From an uncultured Clostridia bacterium (GTDB taxonomy: Bacteria; Bacillota; Clostridia; Tissierellales; Peptoniphilaceae): DNA of 11,217 nt. Below the pieces are notes generated by a model. That model was not told where the DNA came from. It saw only the letters and a list, made by a program, of their open reading frames with translations, and ran no database searches. The stretch spans positions 1-11,217 of the forward strand of contig CAMEGD010000041.1 in assembly GCA_945916025.1 (NCBI GenBank), given 5' to 3'. The translations under genes were made by a program, and so were the position numbers. Shown one piece after another: positions 6,200 to 11,217 of this stretch; position 1 is the first letter of the stretch; every line of letters starts with the position of its first letter.

Positions 6200-7645
6200 T
6201 TACACCTCGTCTATTATATGTTTTATTATTTCTTCTGGCTTGTCTATTTGTTGAAAACAGGTTGGACAAACCTTTATTTCTGATAAAAGGTCTTTGTAGT
6301 CTTTAAGAACTCTTTCTAGGTCTTTGTCGTATTCTTCTAGTCTTTTATTTGTTCCATCTACTTTTTCTTTTATTTGCAAATAAGCCTTATATACTATTTC
6401 TAAATTCTTTAGCTTCACAATTTTTTCTTGGCAAAGTTTATTTATTGCTTCTGCCTTGTCTATTCCCTTATAGTTTTTAATATAGGTTTGGCCTTTTACT
6501 AGTCTCTGGTTTAAAGTATTCAATTCACCAGATTTTTTTAATAAAGAATTATAGGTAAATATTTTTTCTGTAAGATTTCCCTCTATTTCTTCTAATTCAT
6601 TTATACCAGCAAGTTTTTCAGAAATAAATATTATTTTATTAATTCTGCTTCTTAAGTCCCTATAATCTATGCTCTTGTCTTCTAGTTTTTTTAGTCTATT
6701 TAATATATCTAAACTTTTTAAATAATTATCCTCTGCCTTAGGTAAAAACCTCATAGTACTTAAAAGATTTGAAAACAAGTCTATATTTTTATTATTTTCA
6801 AGAATTCTTTTAGAAATTTTTTCTAAAAGGTTCTTTCTATTATAAATATTTGTTAACTTATTATATTTTTTTTCCAAAATATCAATTATTTTAAGCTTTT
6901 CTAGATTCTCTTCCATGAGTTTCTTATCGTCTCTAATTGGTCCTAAATTCCTACTGTAGGCTTCTAAATCCTTTAATCTTAAATCCTTATCCTTGATAAT
7001 ATCTCTTATATTGTCAACCTTATCTATTATTAATTCTAAATCTACTAGGTATTCATAAGTTTCTAGTTCCTTGCCTATTTGATCTAGGGCTTCTTCTTCA
7101 TTTTTTAAGTCTCTGTTCTTTGTCCTTAAGTCTGCATTTAACTCTACTAAGGCATAGTCAATTACATCTGCATCTACTAATTTCCCTATGGCTGATGCTT
7201 TTAAGGCCGGCGTTTCTGAAAGCAAAAATGGGCCATCTAGTTGCTCTGCCATATTCAAGGACCTATCTTCTGAAGGAGTCAAACTTATCTTTCTAATACC
7301 AGTGGCTTCTACTATTTCTTCAGGTACCTTATTTCCAAATCCTTCAAATACAAGATTTTGATTGTCAGGATAAGTAAGTTCATATCCATTTTTAGACTTT
7401 TTTCTGTATCTCTTCACCCTTATACCATTTGTAAAGTATAGGGTTACAGAAGTTTCATTTTCCCCTTCTCTAACAAAATAGTCTCCTTGAGGCTCATTGT
7501 ATAAGGCCCACTTAATAGCTCTAAATATTGCAGTTTTGCCACTATCTGTAGGTCCAACTATAGAGTTTAATCCTTTTGTAAAATCTAAGACCGTATACTT
7601 ATGAGATTGAAAGTTTTCTAAAATTAGTTTACTAATCCCTATCAT
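6200..7645 (-). CDS. Rad50/SbcC-like ATPase, N-terminal lobe with coiled coil and terminal zinc hook
   Basis: 481 residues. The N-terminal lobe begins LILENFQSHK, typical of Rad50/SbcC, with Walker A GPTDSGKT (31-38) and a Q-loop candidate in AEQLDGPFLL (Gln135). From about 160 to 455 it is predicted coiled coil. It ends with CPTC (Cys460, Cys463), the CxxC of a Rad50 zinc hook, followed by only 18 residues. Signature, Walker B and H-loop are absent and found in the ORF at 5305-5946, so this is half of an ABC ATPase head. The ATG at 7645 overlaps the nuclease gene by 14 bp and has AAGGAG seven bases upstream. The intact motifs and good ribosome site argue against a decayed pseudogene. Expected role: with the nuclease, ATP-dependent processing of DNA ends for recombination. 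The overlap suggests translational coupling and equal production with the nuclease. Confidence 0.9.
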   Translation of the reverse strand: MIGISKLILENFQSHKYTVLDFTKGLNSIVGPTDSGKTAIFRAIKWALYNEPQGDYFVREGENETSVTLYFTNGIRVKRYRKKSKNGYELTYPDNQNLVFEGFGNKVPEEIVEATGIRKISLTPSEDRSLNMAEQLDGPFLLSETPALKASAIGKLVDADVIDYALVELNADLRTKNRDLKNEEEALDQIGKELETYEYLVDLELIIDKVDNIRDIIKDKDLRLKDLEAYSRNLGPIRDDKKLMEENLEKLKIIDILEKKYNKLTNIYNRKNLLEKISKRILENNKNIDLFSNLLSTMRFLPKAEDNYLKSLDILNRLKKLEDKSIDYRDLRSRINKIIFISEKLAGINELEEIEGNLTEKIFTYNSLLKKSGELNTLNQRLVKGQTYIKNYKGIDKAEAINKLCQEKIVKLKNLEIVYKAYLQIKEKVDGTNKRLEEYDKDLERVLKDYKDLLSEIKVCPTCFQQIDKPEEIIKHIIDEV

Positions 7646-8615
7646 TTACTATCTCCTTAGCCTTATCAATTCTAATCATGGCTTCTTTTTTTATATTATC
7701 ATCAAAGTTTTCAGATTTATAAATTGAATCAATTATTGTTTCCAAGTCAATTAGTTCTAAATCAATGTTTTGGTCAATTGAATCTGAGAAAATATTTAAT
7801 CTCTCCCTTCTAAATTGACCTTCCTTAAGTTTCTGCCTATCTAATACTTCTTCTCCTGCTTTTGCTGATTTAAGATATATGTCCTTAAGGTTAATCTTAT
7901 CCTTTTCTATATTAATTTCTATAAACTTTGGCCTTCTTTTTAATTCAGATAAGGCATTAGAAATCCTAACCATACTACCAGGATTTGCAAAATATTTACC
8001 ATTTTCATACTTTGTTTCAAACCCGCTGTGATAGTGACCTGCTAAGGTTATGTCAGCCTCTGTATCTAATATCTCACCAACTAAAACGTGATTGACAGTT
8101 TCCAAAAATGGCTTGTCAGTTAAAAAACCATGAACAATATTTATTATTACATCAGCTTCATACTTTAGATTTTCTTTCTTAACAATATAGTTGTCCTTGT
8201 TTGAATCAAGGTCCAAAGAATAATCTCGTCCCAATACTAAGACCCTAAGACCATTTTTTTTTAATAATATCCCCTCTTCAGGAATAATATTCAAAATACT
8301 AAAATTATCTAAAAGTCCCAGCATTGTCCTATTAATAGTAAAATTATTATATCCAAAAATATCATGATTTCCTGCAACTATATATATAGGCATATTAAAA
8401 GAAGCTAAAATCTTTCCTACCTCTGATGTAGGTTTTATAGCTGAATCTGGTCTATCAAACAAATCTCCACCATGTAATACGAAGTCCACCTTATTGTCAT
8501 TTGCATAGTTTCTAATTTCTTCTAGTTTTAACAAAGTTGACTCATAGAAATTATCTAGACGATTTTTAGGATTTGAACTTCTTATGTGAGTATCAGTAAA
8601 AAAGAGTAGTTTCAT
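7632..8615 (-). CDS. Mre11/SbcD-like DNA exonuclease (metallophosphoesterase)
   Basis: 327 residues of the calcineurin-like metallophosphoesterase fold, in the Mre11/SbcD/T4 gp47 group by motif layout and gene context. Metal-site motifs are all present: DTH (Asp8, His10), GGDLFDRP (Asp51), GNHD (82-85), VHG (His162) and GHYH (193-196). The C-terminal third, after residue about 230, is charged and helical and is where relatives carry the capping and Rad50-contact helices. It is shorter than typical SbcD (about 380-400 residues). The ATG at 8615 lies two bases after the recA stop, with GAGGAAGAG just upstream inside the recA tail; its 3' end overlaps the Walker A ORF. With the split ATPase it should form a manganese-dependent, ATP-gated nuclease that trims broken DNA ends before RecA loading. 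I withhold the symbol sbcD because the partner is not a canonical SbcC. Confidence 0.93.
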   Translation of the reverse strand: MKLLFFTDTHIRSSNPKNRLDNFYESTLLKLEEIRNYANDNKVDFVLHGGDLFDRPDSAIKPTSEVGKILASFNMPIYIVAGNHDIFGYNNFTINRTMLGLLDNFSILNIIPEEGILLKKNGLRVLVLGRDYSLDLDSNKDNYIVKKENLKYEADVIINIVHGFLTDKPFLETVNHVLVGEILDTEADITLAGHYHSGFETKYENGKYFANPGSMVRISNALSELKRRPKFIEINIEKDKINLKDIYLKSAKAGEEVLDRQKLKEGQFRRERLNIFSDSIDQNIDLELIDLETIIDSIYKSENFDDNIKKEAMIRIDKAKEIVNDRD

Positions 8616-8617
8616 AA

Positions 8618-9685
8618 CTACTCTTCCTCATCAAATATTATTTGCTTTTCTTTAATTTCGTTATTTACTTCATCTGATAATTCTTTTGGAATATTTAAGT
8701 TATAGTGTTTTCTAACTTTTAGTTCAATTTCTCTAGACAAGGTTGGGTTCTCTTCTAAAAATGCCTTAGCCGCATCCTTACCTTGACCCATTCTTTCTCC
8801 TTCGTAACTATACCAAGAACCTGCTTTATTAATAATATCAGCATTAGAAGCTGCATCTATGATTCCGCTTAGTTTAGAAATTCCATAACCATACATAATA
8901 TCAAATTCTGCAGTTTTAAACGGTGGAGCTACCTTGTTTTTTACAACCTTCGCCCTAACTTTGTTACCTAAGAATTCATCACCTTTTTTAATATTGTCAG
9001 CTTTTCTTACTTCAAGTCTAATTGTAGAATAAAACTTTAGGGCCCTACCACCAGTTGTAGTCTCTGGGTTACCAAACATTATTCCAACTTTTTCTCTTAA
9101 TTGATTTATAAAAATTACAGTAGTGTTAGATTTTGAGATTGCACCTGTAATTTTTCTTAAGGCTTGAGACATAAGTCTTGCTTGAAGACCAATAAATGAG
9201 TCTCCCATAGCTCCTTCAATTTCTGCCCTAGGTACTAAAGCTGCAACTGAGTCTATAATTACTATGTCAACTGCATTAGATCTTACTAACATTTCTGCAA
9301 TTTCAAGTCCTTCCTCTCCAGTATCTGGTTGGGAAACTAAAAGCTCATTCATGTTGACCCCAAGTTTTTTAGAATACTCTGGATCAAGGGCATGCTCTGC
9401 ATCTACAAAGGCAGCCGTCCCCCCTAATTTTTGTGCTTCAGCTACAATGTGAAGGGCAACTGTAGTTTTTCCTGAAGATTCAGGTCCATATACCTCTATT
9501 ATTCTTCCCCTAGGTATACCGCCTACTCCTAAAGCAATATCTAGCTCTATAGAACCTGTAGGTATAACTTCCATAACCCTAGTAGAGTCTTCGCCCATCT
9601 TCATAATGGCGCCTTTTCCGAATTCCTTTTCAATCCTTGAAACTGCAGCGTCAAGGGCTTTCGATTTTTCAATTTGGTCTATCAT
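8618..9685 (-). CDS. recA: Recombinase RecA
   Basis: 355 residues, full length. RecA forms ATP-dependent filaments on single-stranded DNA, pairs homologous strands and, where present, promotes LexA self-cleavage. Visible: Walker A GPESSGKTT (67-75), Walker B IVIID (141-145), loop L1 region around EGAMGDSFIGLQARLMSQALRK (157-178), and loop L2 with INQLREKVGIMFGNPETTTGG (193-213). The C-terminal domain ends in an acidic tail (FDEEE). The ATG at 9685 has AAGGAGG five bases upstream. It starts ten bases after cinA and is followed two bases later by the Mre11-like gene, so end-processing nuclease and recombinase are likely co-expressed. I see no SOS-type operator between cinA and recA; any promoter probably lies further upstream. 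Confidence 0.99.
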   Translation of the reverse strand: MIDQIEKSKALDAAVSRIEKEFGKGAIMKMGEDSTRVMEVIPTGSIELDIALGVGGIPRGRIIEVYGPESSGKTTVALHIVAEAQKLGGTAAFVDAEHALDPEYSKKLGVNMNELLVSQPDTGEEGLEIAEMLVRSNAVDIVIIDSVAALVPRAEIEGAMGDSFIGLQARLMSQALRKITGAISKSNTTVIFINQLREKVGIMFGNPETTTGGRALKFYSTIRLEVRKADNIKKGDEFLGNKVRAKVVKNKVAPPFKTAEFDIMYGYGISKLSGIIDAASNADIINKAGSWYSYEGERMGQGKDAAKAFLEENPTLSREIELKVRKHYNLNIPKELSDEVNNEIKEKQIIFDEEE

Positions 9686-9695
9686 GTTGGCCTCC

Positions 9696-10901
9696 TTATC
9701 TCATCTGTCTTAATATATTAAAGAATACATTACTAGTAACCCTATCAATTATTTGCAATCTAGAGCCGTAATAAATATCTCTTATTATCTTTCTTTCGTC
9801 CTTGGCTTTGTCATATATTCCTATAAAAACTAGGCCATTTGTCTTGTCATCACCAGTAGGGCTAGCATAGCCAGTACTTACTGCATAAAAATCCGCATCA
9901 AATTTTTCAATTAGTCCATCTAACATTTCATTTGCTACTTGTTCACTAACGGCAGTATGCTTTTCTAAACTTTCCTTATTTACATTGAGTTCTCTCATTT
10001 TTGCTTGATCAGAATAAGTTACTATTGAGCCTAATAGAGACTTGGATGAACCAGGATTTTTTGTAAGTTGGGCTGATAAATGACCTCCTGTACAGGATTC
10101 TCCAAATACTATTTTCTTGTTATTTTCTAATAGCTTATCTAAAAGGGACTTGGAAATATTTATGGAATCTGTATCATATACATAGTCTTCAAAAGATTCA
10201 CAAATTGTTTTTACAAGTTTATTCATAGTATTTTCATCATTATTACTACTAACTATTTTTATGTCTACACCAATTTTATTTACATAAGTATTTACACTAT
10301 AGTCACCATCAATTTCAATTTTTCTAAGTTTTTCTTCTAATGCAGATTCTCCAATACCGTATGTATTGACTGTTCTAATTTTAAAGTGTTCATCTGCGTT
10401 GTAAAACTTAAAGAAATTGTCTAATACTGTTTTTAGCTCTCTAGGAGGTCCAGGTAATACAATTACCCACTTTTTGTTTTCCCTTAAGAAAAAACCACAA
10501 GCTGTTCCTATTTCATTATTAATGACTTGACAGTCCCTTGGAAAAGCTGCCTGTTTCCTATTATTGTCAGTCATTAATCTTCCCTTTGACTTAAAATAAG
10601 ACTGAAGTCTTTCAAAGATTTCTTTATTAAAAACTAATTCCCTATTGAGTGCATATGCTACACTTTCTGTAGTAATATCATCATTTGTTGGTCCTAAGCC
10701 TCCAGACAAAAATACCATATTGTATTTGTCTAAAAGTTCTAAGAAAGATTCTACTATAGATTCCTTATTATCCTTTACTGTTCTTTGTTCTTCAATTTGA
10801 ATTCCAAAATTTCCTCCAGTATCAGCAATTATAGAAAGATCTGTATTGACAGTATGTCCAAGTAAAATTTCATTACCAATATTTAGTACTGCTGCTTTCA
10901 T
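9696..10901 (-). CDS. cinA: CinA-family protein (COG1058 domain plus PncC-type nicotinamide-nucleotide amidase domain)
   Basis: 401 residues, normal for two-domain CinA. The N-terminal MoaB/MogA-like COG1058 domain shows SGGLGPTNDDIT (66-77) and LPGPPREL (149-156); in characterised relatives it hydrolyses ADP-ribose or NAD-derived nucleotides. The C-terminal domain is PncC-like (NMN deamidation in pyridine nucleotide recycling), with ESCTGG (268-273) and a conserved GSSKSLLGSIVTYSDQAK stretch. The usual glycine-rich GIAGP motif reads GYASP here (344-348), so the amidase activity is less certain. ATG at 10901 has AAGGA seven bases upstream; it begins four bases after the pgsA stop and ends ten bases before recA. 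The cinA-recA pairing is widespread in Firmicutes, and in streptococci the two are induced together in competence. Nothing here shows competence control. Confidence 0.96.
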   Translation of the reverse strand: MKAAVLNIGNEILLGHTVNTDLSIIADTGGNFGIQIEEQRTVKDNKESIVESFLELLDKYNMVFLSGGLGPTNDDITTESVAYALNRELVFNKEIFERLQSYFKSKGRLMTDNNRKQAAFPRDCQVINNEIGTACGFFLRENKKWVIVLPGPPRELKTVLDNFFKFYNADEHFKIRTVNTYGIGESALEEKLRKIEIDGDYSVNTYVNKIGVDIKIVSSNNDENTMNKLVKTICESFEDYVYDTDSINISKSLLDKLLENNKKIVFGESCTGGHLSAQLTKNPGSSKSLLGSIVTYSDQAKMRELNVNKESLEKHTAVSEQVANEMLDGLIEKFDADFYAVSTGYASPTGDDKTNGLVFIGIYDKAKDERKIIRDIYYGSRLQIIDRVTSNVFFNILRQMR

Positions 10902-10905
10902 AATA

Positions 10906-11217
10906 TCATCCTTTCAGTACATCTTTGTTTTTATAAATATAATCCCAACCTGAGACTACAGTTGCAATGGCCATAACATAAACTAAAATTCCGTAAACAA
11001 TTTCCAATTGTCCTGTCATAGAAAATATAAAGTACATAATTATACACAACATTTGAGAAATAGTCTTAATTTTACCTAAAGAACTTGCAGCAATTGTAAT
11101 TCCATTGTCTGCTGCTAAAATCCTAAATCCAGTGATGATAAGCTCTCTAGCTACTACAATTACAACAATCCATCCAGGAATCGCTCCCTTTTCAACCATA
11201 AGAACAAAGGCAGCTAA
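10906..11217 (-). CDS. pgsA: CDP-diacylglycerol--glycerol-3-phosphate 3-phosphatidyltransferase, C-terminal part only
   Basis: The last 103 residues of a membrane enzyme that makes phosphatidylglycerol phosphate, the first step to phosphatidylglycerol and cardiolipin. The frame continues past base 11217, so the true start and the CDP-alcohol phosphotransferase catalytic motif (DG..AR...D...D) are outside the window; the ATG at 11199 is internal. Family signs: GAIPGWIVVIVVARELIITGFR followed by GITIAASSLGKIKTISQM, matching the conserved ARE...R and GK.KT..QM segments of PgsA, then two hydrophobic helices and a short basic tail. It ends TGA four bases before cinA, and the cinA ribosome site lies in its last codons. 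The position ahead of cinA-recA matches Bacillus and supports the call. Confidence 0.92.
   Translation of the reverse strand, partial: LAAFVLMVEKGAIPGWIVVIVVARELIITGFRILAADNGITIAASSLGKIKTISQMLCIIMYFIFSMTGQLEIVYGILVYVMAIATVVSGWDYIYKNKDVLKG

Noticed and set aside
5305..7645. Split ATPase as a plain pseudogene
   Set aside because: All ATPase motifs are intact across the pieces, each ORF has a plausible ribosome site and spacing is operon-like; decay cannot be fully excluded at the in-frame TAA and is listed as an alternative.
9264..9452. Plus-strand open frame opposite recA
   Set aside because: Antisense shadow of the highly conserved RecA core.
9686..9720. SOS/LexA operator in front of recA
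   Set aside because: The ten-base cinA-recA gap holds only the ribosome site, and I saw no GAAC-N4-GTTC-type palindrome close by.

Overview
The window is AT-rich chromosomal DNA with strong AAGGAGG-type ribosome sites, tightly packed co-directional genes and Gram-positive marker proteins (ribonuclease Y, a lipoprotein zinc-binding protein, and a pgsA-cinA-recA string). This points to a low-GC Firmicute, most likely an anaerobic clostridial or Tissierellia/Peptoniphilaceae-type organism. The genus is a guess from protein flavour, not from a search. I see no mobile element, tRNA, rRNA or CRISPR array.

Left block (1-3508), metal homeostasis. A zinc-binding lipoprotein of the ZnuA/AdcA type runs leftward off the window edge. 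Divergent to it is a Fur/Zur-family repressor gene. The 112-bp gap holds back-to-back promoters with overlapping -35 boxes, and a 21-bp imperfect palindrome sits at the expected start of the lipoprotein transcript. This is the layout of a zinc-controlled divergon. Just downstream of the repressor, on the same strand, is a 710-residue protein with an N-terminal four-cysteine zinc ribbon, a very long charged disordered middle and a C-terminal membrane domain. Its function is unknown. A bidirectional hairpin terminator separates this block from the next.

Right block (3552-11217), all on the minus strand. Reading in the direction of transcription: pgsA (partial, at the right edge), cinA, recA, a Mre11/SbcD-like nuclease gene, three consecutive ORFs that together make a Rad50/SbcC-like ATPase, then rny with its own promoter. 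The order pgsA-cinA-...recA-...rny matches the arrangement known from Bacillus, so the nuclease/ATPase cluster appears to sit inside an otherwise conserved locus. Spacing between genes from pgsA to the last ATPase piece runs from a 14-bp overlap to a 10-bp gap, so they are probably one transcript.

The most interesting element is the ATPase. One ORF carries the Walker A lobe and a coiled coil and stops 18 residues after a CPTC zinc-hook motif. A second ORF encodes only an 83-residue coiled coil. A third carries the signature, Walker B and H-loop lobe. Each has a plausible ribosome-binding site. The second and third are in the same frame, separated by one TAA that directly abuts the next ATG. 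Together with the nuclease they look like a naturally split, recA-linked Mre11-Rad50 complex for DNA end processing. The rny gene is also odd: its best ribosome site overlaps the only GTG candidate, so translation probably starts at a rare non-AUG codon.
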